From: Chytriomyces cf. hyalinus JEL632 | Lineage: Eukaryota; Chytridiomycota; Chytridiomycetes; Chytridiales; Chytriomycetaceae | Reading direction: 5' to 3' | Assembly (NCBI GenBank): GCA_025435555.1 | Contig: JAIWWG010000017.1 | Span: forward strand, 248,001-312,000 | DNA length: 64,000 nucleotides | In this document: positions 43,777 to 57,986 of the stretch, piece after piece | Layout: the number at the start of each line of letters is the position of its first letter | How positions within the stretch are numbered: the first letter of the stretch is position 1 | Notes under the pieces: generated by a model | Seen by the model: only the letters and a program-made list of their open reading frames with translations | Told to the model about the DNA's origin: nothing | Database searches by the model: none | Made by a program: the position numbers and the translations under genes

Positions 43777-46339
43777 TCAGCGGCGGCTTTTGCCTCTATT
43801 TCTATCTCTGCTCGGCGAATCATCGCGTTTGTTGCGCCGTTCGTTTCGACTGCTGCTTGACTGCTGACGAGCTGCGCTGGCCTTGCGCGGGCCTTCTTCG
43901 TCAAACGATTCATCGTCAAAGTCCGTTCGACGTGGACTTCTCAGTCGTGTGCTGCCATGACTGCTTGATGCTTGCACTTCTCTTCCGCCTTTGCCCTCTT
44001 TACGACCGCTACCGCTCCTGTCGTCGTCATCTTTTTCTCTGCGGTTACTGGGTTCTCGTTCACGGGGTCCTTTCTTTCTATTTTCCACCCTGTCGTCACT
44101 ATCCCTCGACAGTTGTCCGTCATAATCTGCTTGATCATCATCGGCATTTGTCTTCTTGGTAGAAGATTTCGCCATGTATCCATACATGTCACCAGCAACC
44201 CCGTTCACGGTTCGTAGAATGCCCCAGTCCGACGGCTTTTCTGCTAATTTTGGTTCTAGACGCCGATCGTCTTCCTCGTTGGACTTTCTGGTGCTCTTTT
44301 TGGCAGTTTTGGGGCTTTCTTTTTTCTCATCACTGTTTCTACGATTCCGAACTTTACGCTTGGCGTCCTTGTCAGATCGGTCCTCGTCATCTTCACTGCT
44401 TTCATCGTATTGAATCTGGCGAGATCTGGACGAGGTGGCCGCACTGCTACCGAATCGACTGTCATCCTGGTCCCTCAATGAGCTGCCACGAACAATTGGA
44501 CTTCGCGGGCTGCTTGGTAGTTCTCTGCGTGGGCTTACTGCGTTCCTCGGGCTTGAAGCGCTCCGTTTGCTGTCACTTCCATACCGAGAACTTTTCGAAT
44601 CCGTTCGCGCCATATCTTTCCCACTTTTGCTGGAGGCGCTTCGCTGCGGCGAAGCAGATTCATTCTGATAGCGCGCATGAGATGAGTCTGTATCAATGCG
44701 AGGGAGGTTTCGAGTTCCAGTTCGTGACGGTGCTGCCGAAGACGACTTTGTGGAGTTGCTCCGGCCCACACTTCGATCAGAAGCTTGGTTCGATTTTTTC
44801 GAATCGGTGCGTTCAACCTCCGTGCCCGAGGAGTGTTTTGGATTTCCGGATCGCTTCGTTTCTTCTCGACGTTTTGTTGAATCCGTTCTTGTCAAAGACT
44901 CCACTTTTCGATCGTCCCGTCGACGATGCTCATCTGCTTCACTGTTTTGGCTGTATTCCTCGTCACTGTCGGTGTAATTCGCGTTCTTTTTTTGATTCTT
45001 GCTACTCTTGCGATCACGGCTGTTTCTGCCATTGTCGCGGCTGCCACTGTCTCCAACCCTTGATCTTTCAGAATCCCTAGCTTGAGTTTTCGAATCATCG
45101 CGGCCCCGCGCACGCCCATCTGAAGACTTTTTTTCGTTTGACTCTACCCGATCTTTCTCATCCTTCCGTTTAACACTGCCGCCGCCGCCAAGCCGTTTCC
45201 GCCCACCAGAAACGACATCCTCGCCGCCACGGTATTCTGACGCATCCTCCTCCTCATCCCCATCAAACCCTCCATTGGTGCGCAAGCCGCTCACAGAGTC
45301 GAACCGTTTCAAGGAAACTGTGGCGGTGGTGACACTGAGACCCCGTTGAGAGCCTACTGCGCCTCTGTTCTGAGCTTGACGGCGGCGACGGATGCATGTG
45401 TATACACATGCGCCGATACAACCGGCAATGGCGAGACATATTGCCACGATGATGTAAATGAGGGTGTAGTCGTTGGAGACGGGGGCTGGGGTGAGGGTTG
45501 CCGTTGAGGAAGAGGCCGTGTCCCTGTTTACTATAATGACTAGCGGATATGAGTGCAGTTCCGTGGTTGAAGTTACTTCCATGATAGTCGCTGTTGCAGC
45601 CGTTTCGGCCACCCGCAAGAAGTCCGGTTTCGGACATGCGGATCGCTGATCAACATAGATAGTAATAGTATCTGTGGTTTGTTGTGGTGTAGAATCGAAG
45701 CAGTTTCCGGTGAAGTCGCTGTTGTGAGAGGTCAATTAGGTCGTGGCAAGTTGTGCGATTAAAATAACCAACGCACAATACACATGCGCTTCCCGAGGGG
45801 CAGAGCGTACCCACTCCCGCCGGTACCGTGTTTGTGAAGAGGTTGTGGGCCACGCTGAATCGTGTCAGCTGGACAAGGTGTGCCAGGCTTGGCGGGAGGG
45901 CGCCTTGCAGCTGGTTTCCTGAGAGATCCAGCACTGTCAAATGAGGCGTCTTCTCCCAGATGTCCGGCAGCTCTCCAGCCAAGTTGCAGTCGTTTATGGC
46001 TCTGTATGTGTAATGCACGGTGTTAGTGTTTGTGTTGCATGGGTAAATTGAGATGGTTGATTACGAACAGTCGCTGCAAATGCGTTAGCTGCTCGATCGC
46101 TCTCGGAAAGGGGAGACCCGCCCAGGAAGGAACACGGACACCATTTATGCATGACATGTCCCTTTACATCAGAAGCGCAAGTTTGATCAGTTAACGATCA
46201 AAGGCTTGAGCTCCACTCACAAAGCGACAACGTTGCCGTCTTCGCAGATCACCCGTGATGTATCATCTGTGCCGCAGCAGTTGCTGGGATCGAATGCGGC
46301 TGCTGGGAAAGCCGCCGCGACTGTTTGACAGTCCGTCAT
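43777..46339 (-). CDS. Single-pass membrane protein with LRRs and a very long charged tail (array member 3)
   Basis: Exons 46339-46221, 46161-46069, 46001-45777 and 45718-43777 give 792 residues. The N-terminal cap DCQTVAAAFPAAAFDPSNCC matches that of member 1. LRRs span about 40-145 (AIEQLTHLQRLAINDCNLAG, LTVLDLSGNQLQGALPPSL). A short Thr-rich stalk precedes the TM helix (about 231-254, LIYIIVAICLAIAGCIGACV), followed by RRRR. The cytosolic tail of about 535 residues is almost entirely Ser, Arg, Lys, Asp and Glu with many SxR/RS and D-x-S units, probably disordered and phosphorylated. Intron donors GTTCGT and GTGCGT are needed to keep frame. There is no kinase domain, so signalling would need a partner. 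Confidence 0.85.
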
Positions 46340-46655
46340 TGGTGCGAGTCAGAAGTTTCGTGCCGCAAGATGTGAGGGTAAATAAGTGGCGCACGAGCAA
46401 AATGCGGGCTTCCAAAAATAGCAACGTTCCGACCATTTGCACTGTTATTATTTGCGATATATTTAGCGAGCATCATTGATGAAGGGAAACGAGAGGGAGA
46501 GAGGGAGAGAGAGATTCGGTGTTTGGGTGATAAAAGACATTAAAAACTGTCCTTGCAAATGGTGAGGCTTTGCGCGTCACCACCCTGCATACTGACGATG
46601 CTGATGGCCGATGCAGGATGTTGTCGTTGTGCAATGCTTGATTGAGGCCTTGCCC
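46340..46655. promoter_or_regulatory. Divergent promoter of LRR member 3 and VPS39, with a GA tract
   Basis: 316 bp between divergent start codons. A purine-only GAGAGGGAGAGAGGGAGAG tract at 46491-46514 stands out; GA tracts are frequent in eukaryotic promoters. No other motif recognised. Confidence 0.45.
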
Positions 46656-49600
46656 ATGGCCATCAGTACGAGCGTGTCATACGGTAAAGAAGAGTGCCGA
46701 TGACCATCACCTGCAACCCAGCATCTCCTTCTAACCCACTGAAACTGCTTACCATTTTACTGCGAATAAGACGGCCGGCTTCTCATTGCGACCACGTCTC
46801 AGTCGCTCCTGAAATACGCCCTCTCGGACTCGCCATCATTCGATATTCGTCTCGCAGACTCACGCAAAGACTTTGCAAAGAAAAACGTCGAATCGATGGC
46901 TGTTGCGAGTGGATTCTTGCTGGCAGTAGACGGTGGGCCATTCTCTTTCGCTGTCCTGGCATTCATTCAATCTCAACTCAACGTGACCAGGCGGAGTGGT
47001 GGCCTCGTTCTCATTGGATTCGCTCACGCTCAGAGAATATATCCCAGCAACTAAAGGGGCCTCTCTTTTGGCCGTTTGTCCAGCGGAAAGCAGAGACGCG
47101 AGCGAGAATTCCTTGGTCGCAATCGTTGTGAAGAAAAGGATTCTCATCTACTCCGTCTCACTGGACGGATCAATGCGCTGTGTGAAGGTATACTTTCTAA
47201 CCGGCCTTGTTGTTCTTTTGTAAGCCAACGTGATCTTATCTCCTGCGCAGGAACTCGCGACACCAGAACGTGCCCACGTTCTAGTATGGCTGAACGCGAA
47301 CACTATTGCTTGCGCGCACCCAAAACGCGGTTATTTTACTGTCGCAGTTGATTCAAACACAACAACCGATTTATTCAAATTCAACAATTCTTTGTTTTCC
47401 GCCGCGACCGGTGCTTCCGCGAAAATTGGGATTGCAATTCTGCCGAAAGGTCAATTGTTGCTGACGAGGAACAGTTGAGTTTATTGATAAGTTTCTTTTG
47501 ATTTATGTTTTCGCTGCTAACATCGAAACTCGGCGCAATGCTGGACTTTCCCTTTTGCAGATTCTGGCGTTTTTGTCAATTCCGATGGTTCGCCCTTAAT
47601 TGAGCGCGATCTGGAATGGTCTGGGCCACCCGATTCCATTACATATTCATCTCCATATGTGATGGCGCTCATCGCTGGGGCAGTCGAAGTTCGAAGTTTG
47701 ACGACAGGCGGCGTTGTGCAGCGGATTGATTTTCCGGGCGCGTTATCAATGAGCGTGGGAGGGGAATCGTTGATTCATATTGCCAGTTCAAATTGCATTT
47801 GGAGACTTTTGCCAGTTTCGTTTGAAGATCAGGTTATCGGCGTGTCTTGGATTGAATTCCGCAATGTTTTGGTGCTAAACATGCCTGGGTCTATCAGATT
47901 GAGCACCTCATTGCTTCGAACCAGTTTAATGAGGCGCAAAGACTGATTGAAGAGCTTGAATTTTCTTCTGAGGACGAGAAGGTACTCTTTCGCTTGACAT
48001 CATCCTTGCACGTCTTTCAAATTGAGAAAAAATCGAACGTGGGCAGATTTCAAACATCATTCGGGTTCGCGGACTCTATGCACATCATATGTTTACAGTA
48101 GAGCGGAAATACGAGGAAGCAATATCTCTATTATCAGAACTTCGAGCGTCGCCAATCGATATTGTGAACCTGTTTCCACAGTTTTCCCTTTTGGGACCCA
48201 GCTCCGATCCGCCAGTGACTGGTAACTGAACATAGTAATAGTAATCTGCGGATAATCACACTAACACATTAAAAATGAAAGATAAAACTGCACTCGCTAC
48301 TTTGAAAGACTATCTCTTGTCGCAACGTCAGATTCTCTCAAAACTTCGCCGTCTTCACCAACGCCCGAACACTTTACCCTGGAACCAGATTCCACCTCCG
48401 TCCACGAGTCCCTTGACGGGCACAACCGCTGCCACGATCGCAGCTGTTTCATCCTTATTTTCTGGGTCTGACCATGGGGTTCCCGATTCAATCCCAATTC
48501 CTGAAAACATGATTGCAAATGCTGACGACGCGCTCTTTTTGTCCTCGGTTGTTGACACGACTTTGCTGAAAGTATATCTGCTCGTAAATGAGGGGCTCGT
48601 TGGCTCTCTCGTTCGGGTTGAGAATTTTTGCGATATACAAGAGGCAGAGAATGCGCTGAAGCAGAGTCGGGTTTGTGAATAAGTCCAAACACAGGGTGAA
48701 GCGCGAAACTCTTTTTTTCACACATATTTTCTCCACGTGTGTGTTTCACAGAAATATCGCGAGCTGATTGATTTCTACTACGGGAAAGGGCTGCATCGAA
48801 AGGCTTTGGAAAACCTTGACGAGTTGAGTTATTTCTTGGTTGATGGTTGAGCTGTCATATTCAACGTATGTATCTGTGTACTGAAGAATGCTCTCCTCAC
48901 GTTAGGCCTGACGCGATCATGCAATACCTCCACCGACTGAATATTGTTGCTCATGTGGACCTGTTCTTAGAATTTTCTGAACCCATTTTCAATCGGAATG
49001 TCGATGAAGGACTCAATGTAATGCATGCTTTGAAAGTTCATTCGAAATTGATGCACCTTGTCTGAAACACCATGCCCAAACTAGATATTCACAGAGCGCT
49101 ACGAAGATGTTCCGCTTAAAACTCATTTACGAATCATTGACTTTTTTGAGCGCAAAAGTGCGCAGTTGGAAACGCGATACCTGGAATATTTGATTGGAAA
49201 TCTCGATAGCGAGAGGCCCGAATTTCACGACCGCATCGTTTTGCTTTACCTGCAGCGATTAGTTGAGCAATTGACCAGCTCTGAGTCTCCTGTGGATGCC
49301 ACCGAGAGTGTTGAGATGCTTTTTGTGGATGCAGGTGGGGGGTTTTTTTTTTCCGACTCTTGAAATTGCATGCGGCTGACTAAAGGTGAGCTAGCAGAGG
49401 TCGAAGCTTCATCGTCCGATTTCTTGCTGTTAAGGAAGAAGCTTGTCCTGTTTTTGGAGAATTCAAAGTTTTACCGGCCGGAACGCCTGATATCCTTGTT
49501 TCCGGATGATGGTGGGTGTGATCTGCTGCAGCATGCATATGGTACTTCGAAGACGAGTTCTCACCCAACGATTTTTTTAAAAGTTCTTTTGGAAGAAAAA

Positions 49601-50385
49601 GTGGTTGTTCTGGGACGGTTAAAAATGCACCGAGAGTCTCTTTTTATTTGCATCGAAAAACTCGCGAATTTCAACTTGGCCAAACGGTGAGAAAAACTTT
49701 TGTGCTTCAATTATTATTTTATTTCGCGTCAGAACCCCTCAACTCACACTCTATTCTCGAAGCTACTGTGAAATGCACTACGATCCAAAAGATTCGAGCA
49801 GCTCCCACATATTCGTCGACCTCCTATCGCTATTACTCGGACCACATACGTCAACGACGTCTGCCGCGCAGAAAGATCAAATAGTCCCCATGTCAGATGT
49901 CATTCAATACCTGATACGATATGGGACATTTATGCATGGAACGGCGGCTTTATCAATGCTTCCTGACTCGCTTCCTTTGGCGTGTTTGGTCCCGTTTGTG
50001 GAAAAGACGTTGCAGACGGGACAGTTTTCCAGCAGGTCTGGAATGCTGGCCGTGAATCTGGCAAAAATGGAACATATGCATGTATGTCGTTGTGCGCCTT
50101 TTTGGGGTGAAAAAAAAGCTGTTTTCTAACAACTGGATAACTTGGACACCTGCTGGAAACTAGATTCAAGACGCGTTGATTCAGTCGCAAAGCGCGCTTG
50201 TTACACTCGATGAGGAAAAGCTGTGTGCAAGGTAAGCCTGGGGGGGGGGGTTTTTTTCTTTTTATTGGCAACTTTTTTTTTTAAACATTGCATTTATGCG
50301 CAGGTGCTCAAAACGGATCGGAAACAGTGTGTTTGCATGTTATTCGGAGAAACTCCTTGTGCATGTGTTTTGCATGTCAAAATAA
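46656..50385 (+). CDS. VPS39: VPS39/Vam6-type HOPS subunit
   Basis: Fifteen exons: 46656-46683, 46771-46932, 46991-47187, 47251-47473, 47561-47832, 47898-47981, 48047-48221, 48282-48670, 48752-48822, 48906-49017, 49085-49334, 49386-49686, 49733-50081, 50164-50231 and 50304-50385 (920 residues). The HOPS complex tethers late endosomes and vacuoles through Rab7/Ypt7. An N-terminal CNH-type beta-propeller (GRLLIATTSQSLLKY, GFLLAVDGGVVASFSLDSL, VVKKRILIYSVS) is followed by a clathrin-repeat alpha-solenoid (YAHHMFTVERKYEEAISLL, SVVDTTLLKVYLLVNEGL). It ends with CSKRIGNSVFACYSEKLLVH, typical of the VPS39 C-terminus. The 9-codon first exon is assigned by phase. Exon 9 (48752-48822) uses a GTTGAG donor and is the least certain boundary. 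Confidence 0.92.
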
Positions 50386-50579
50386 ATGTGCTTCTTGGAA
50401 TTTTTACTGGGAATGAAGTGCTCGCATACGGTCTAAAAGGTTACATATGAATGCGTCAGAATATGCGTGTTTATTTGTAAACTTCGTACATTGGTGGGAA
50501 AGGGCTGGCAGACAACACGCTATGACGGGAGTATATAAGTCAGCGTTAAAAGGGCAGCCTCACAAAACCATCCAGTCAC

Positions 50580-52262
50580 TTACACGACGCCTTTGGCATG
50601 GTTCAAGTACCCTTTCATGTACCCCTGTGTTTGTTGTTGTTTTTTTTGTTCATCGCAATTCAGAAAAGTGCCCAACAAGATTTCAGGCCAACACGACTGA
50701 CCAGATCAACCAACGTGACAAGGATGCATTCTGCATCTTCAATGGTAAAATCTGACGCACCAGCGAATACACATGCATTCCAAAACTGCCAAAAGGAGAT
50801 GGTTCGCGCTTGATTCAAGGCCATCCATCTATAAAAATAGTTTGATGACAGTTTGAGGAAATACGAAAACACAGTTACAGAAAAGGGTGGAAAAAAAACC
50901 GCACGTGTTCTTCATCAAATTCCTAAACATGGCAACTTTGAGACGATACTTCATAATCCCGTACAGCCTGTACCGCATCAGCCAGGTACACCGCATTTGC
51001 AGCAAGTGTTCGTATTCTGCAAAGTTTCCAACGCTCGCTGCAGAAATCAGGTCTCCAAATAAACCGTCCAGATTATATTCTTGCAGGAGCTGAGAGCTGG
51101 GCGGTTTTCCCAACACCAGGCGCGTTGCAGTCAGGTACAACAGAATTTGTCTACATGAGAAAGGGAAACCTGGGTAAGCTATCAGCAGAAAGTAACCTGA
51201 TTGAGAGTTGGGAAACCGTTTTTGTCGGGGATAATGGTCAGGGCAACCGGTCCAAGCCACAGACAGGCTTCTGTCAGCCTGAATGGTAGATAAAGCAGAC
51301 AAAAGATTAAGCAATATTCGCGCGTTCGGAGACAGAGAAAAGGAAGCGATTCTCAACATCTTCAAATTCGTGATTGATGAGTCTAAGTCTGCCCAGCCAA
51401 TAATTGTAAGTCACGAAATCAGCGGACGGAAATTCACTGGAATCAACGAGATTCAAGACGAGATCCACTTGTTCAATAATTTTCGGGCATCGCGTAAGCT
51501 CGTTCAGCTGGAAAAGATCCGTTAATGAAGAACAAAATGAGCTAAAAAAAAAAAAAAAAGGGAGTTACTTTGAAACAGATGCGAAATGAAAAGTAAACGG
51601 GAACGAAAAAGCTTCTGCCACGCGTCCCAATTTTTGATGAGTCTCGGTTGCTGGTCAACAGACGTCAGATCACATCATTTCAAAGAAAGAACGAAAAAAG
51701 AGAGACTCACATCTCATTAAAAAAAATGCTTGCGAGTTTCGAAAATAGATCGAGGGTATTGACTGAATTTGAAGCATTTCGCTGTGGGTCATTGTCCTGA
51801 ACAGCGCGACCGGAAGGATTAATATTATTGCGGTTGGTTTCACGCCGTCACACCTGAAGTGCCAACGCCGTTAAATCCGAGCAGAGCAATCGAAGCGTCG
51901 CAATCATCCAGTCTTCCTGGAGAACAGACTGGTGTGCGAATGCACTGCAAAACAGCACGACAATGTTGAAGGAAAATAGATAAAATATAATATAAAACAA
52001 AGGCTCACTTGACGACCCGCGCATATGCAGCATGCATGACATCTAAATTGCTGTTGATGTACTTGTTGTACTCACTGGCAACGTCTGCGAATGCTCCGAT
52101 ATCAACGCCAGCAAATTGACTGTTTCGAAGCGCGTCAACGGTGTCATCTGACACAAACGCAGTCAGACTCTGGGCAAGTGCAGCGGCGTTGCGCTGATGC
52201 ACGGCCGTTGTGAAGTCCGCTTTCCATTGGGCCCAATTGCTTTGAACACTATTTGAGAACAT
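50580..52262 (-). CDS. PCID2: PCID2/Thp1-type PCI-domain subunit of TREX-2
   Basis: Nine exons on the minus strand: 52262-52009, 51944-51854, 51796-51711, 51650-51569, 51507-51358, 51278-51217, 51150-50905, 50828-50702 and 50624-50580 (380 residues; human 399). TREX-2 couples transcription to mRNA export at the nuclear pore. The helical N-terminal half (NWAQWKADFTTAVHQRN, ALAQSLTAFVSDD) leads to the PCI module with QILLYLTATRLVLGKPPSSQ, LISAASVGNFAEYEHLL, RCTWLMRYRLYGIMKYRLKV, FRNLMKN, FTIEDAECILVTLVDLGYMK and GYLNHAKGVV. The last coding exon is only 45 bp. It is convergent with VPS39 (194 bp between stops) and divergent from the two-TM gene. Open frames on the plus strand over this gene are shadows. 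Confidence 0.93.
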
Positions 52263-52318
52263 TTGTTCGAGTTTATCGCTGTCTGATAAAAAAACAAATC
52301 CAACCAAAAAAGTTCAAA
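52263..52318. promoter_or_regulatory. 56-bp bidirectional promoter between PCID2 and two-TM gene 1
   Basis: The start codons at 52262 (minus) and 52319 (plus) are 56 bp apart. A T-rich/A-rich stretch (ATAAAAAAACAAATCC) occupies the centre. Both leaders must be extremely short or extend over the opposite gene. Confidence 0.45.
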
Positions 52319-52681
52319 ATGTTCAAAAGCAAAGTCACAGGCGCCCGTGCCACAGATCTTCCACCGATTCCAAACGTCTCTCCAATTACACCTGATAAAG
52401 TACCCGCGAACGCAGGCTACTCTTCGCTCTCGTCCCTCATGTCAGCGTTTCTGGCTGGAGCCACAACTGTGGCGCTGATCTTCTTTGCAACCGTCACTGC
52501 TTTGGTCCTGCAATCTGACCTGATTGTAGCTGCTGATAAGAGACGGCTTATTGTTGCTGTTGCTGTCATCTTTGTTCTAGTTCTGCTGCTCAGCTTTCTT
52601 CACACGGGATACGATTTGTATGTTCGTTACGTGATCCGTGGGCGGCGACTGCAATCCAATGAAAGCGTTGTTAGTGCGTAA
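52319..52681 (+). CDS. Small two-TM membrane protein, tandem copy 1
   Basis: An intronless frame of 120 residues. A polar Pro-rich N-terminus (about 1-35) is followed by TM1 (about 41-64, LMSAFLAGATTVALIFFATV), the loop QSDLIVAADKRR, TM2 (about 77-95, AVAVIFVLVLLLSFLHTGY) and a basic tail YDLYVRYVIRGRR. It is clearly homologous to the next gene downstream: SLxSLxSAFLAG at TM1, I-V-x-x-DKR in the loop, YDLYxRYV after TM2. The family is not one I recognise. The topology and basic tail would suit an ER or plasma-membrane protein; no function is proposed. Confidence 0.75.
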   Translation: MFKSKVTGARATDLPPIPNVSPITPDKVPANAGYSSLSSLMSAFLAGATTVALIFFATVTALVLQSDLIVAADKRRLIVAVAVIFVLVLLLSFLHTGYDLYVRYVIRGRRLQSNESVVSA

Positions 52682-53160
52682 GACTTGCTCAAAGCGCATT
52701 ACAGCAGCTTACTGTTTCTCCGAACCTCATTGCATGCACCGCTAGTTGGTGTTGGTGTTTTCGTCGTAATAAACGTATCCATAGCCTCCTGAAGCGTCAG
52801 CAAGCACAGCAGACGTGTTTGGGATCAAGACCCAGACCCGTAATACTCCCTCGGTCCTTCTTGTTATTGCTGTTGGTCCTCCACGTTTCCTTCCTTTGGT
52901 CTGGGTCCACGTCCCCTTATAATGCAATCAGTTTGGCACCAGTCAAAACTGCGAAAACAGTGCTTCAGTGGAGATTATATTGGGGTGTCTTGTGCTCAAT
53001 CTTTGAGTCCAAAATTCAACCAGAATCCAAGAATCCAGCTATTGCATCGCCACCAAACGTAGCTATCGTCGCTTCCTTCTGGCTACAAACACACCAACGC
53101 TCACACGTTACCCAACCCCCACCCCCACCCCCCACACACAGACCTGATCCAAATCCGAAC
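52682..53160 (+). other. Spacer between the two-TM genes, with a C/A-rich tract
   Basis: 479 bp between the tandem two-TM genes. It contains a C-rich CCCCCACCCCCACCCCCCAC tract at 53116-53135, just upstream of the second start codon. A 61-codon minus-strand frame (52927-52742) lacks any recognisable feature and is not called. Presumed promoter of copy 2. Confidence 0.4.
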
Positions 53161-53529
53161 ATGGCCAAAACAAAGTCCTCCAGCAACTACCGCTCGCTGC
53201 AGTCGCTCGTGTCTGCTTTCCTCGCCGGCCTCGTGCTCAGCGCAATCATCTTCTTCGTGACCGTTCTCGTTATTGTCATGCAAAAGGTGCACTCATTTTC
53301 CCCTCTTCCCCACAAGCCCTTATAATTTATTTACCCATCTGATTTACAATGAACTGCTTAGGACACAATCGTACCAGACGACAAGAGACAGATCATCGTG
53401 GCGTGCTCCGCCATTTTTGTTGTGATGGCTATCCTCAAAGTCCTTCAGATCTGCTACGACCTGTACCGTCGTTACGTTGTTAAGAAGAAGGAGCTTGGGG
53501 AGGAAGCATCCACCGTTGCCGGTGTCTGA
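53161..53529 (+). CDS. Small two-TM membrane protein, tandem copy 2
   Basis: Two exons, 53161-53286 and 53362-53529, giving 97 residues. TM1 (about 15-40, SLVSAFLAGLVLSAIIFFVT), the loop DTIVPDDKRQ, TM2 (about 52-71, IIVACSAIFVVMAILKVLQI), then YDLYRRYVVKKKELGEE. It lacks the long N-terminal extension of copy 1. The 75-bp intron lies right after MQK at the end of TM1, exactly where copy 1 is uninterrupted. Conserved YDLYxRYV and DKR residues between the copies suggest functional constraint. Family unknown to me. Confidence 0.75.
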
Positions 53530-53696
53530 GTCTCTCCCAACCATTTCCTTCATTCGCACGTACCTCATCGCAAAAGTATCTTCAATCCCCATCTGTTGAT
53601 ATACGTACAAAAGTAAAGAATGCATGTGCCTCTTCAACGCTTCATTTGTGCGGTGTTCAAGTTAAACTTAAAAAGGAGGAAGGAAAAAAAAAACAG

Positions 53697-57733
<4,037 letters not shown>

Positions 57734-57986
57734 CGTCTGAATTTTATTGCTGATGATAATAAATAGGAACTTTTGGGAATATTGTCTTGCCTCAACATGA
57801 GCACGCAAATGGAAGGTTAGATGGCCATTAAAATGTTACCTTCTGGGTTGGCTTGAGGAACTCAATATTCGGTTCTCGAAGAAAGGGGCATGCGACATCA
57901 CCTCAAGCTCTCACTCATTCCAATATTTCTTTATTCTTTGACTGCCACTTCTAACAATAATGCTGCTAATTGTATCGCGCTGAATC

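Noticed and set aside
44250-45080. 276-codon plus-strand Cys/His/Phe-rich frame.
   Set aside because: It is the antisense shadow of the Ser/Arg/Asp-rich tail of LRR array member 3; its odd composition comes from the reverse complement of AGA/GAC/TCG codons.
50598-50813. Plus-strand 71-codon frame starting with a strong signal-peptide-like stretch, with TATATAAG about 65 bp upstream.
   Set aside because: It is antisense to the last exons and introns of PCID2, whose minus-strand exons (50828-50702 and 50624-50580) match the family end precisely. The hydrophobic start is the complement of an intron pyrimidine tract.
51283-51525. Plus-strand 80-codon frame, and 50887-51093 plus-strand frame.
   Set aside because: Both are antisense shadows of PCID2 exons 5-7.
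52742-52927. 61-codon minus-strand frame between the two-TM genes.
   Set aside because: No recognisable feature or splice partner; expected by chance in this spacer.
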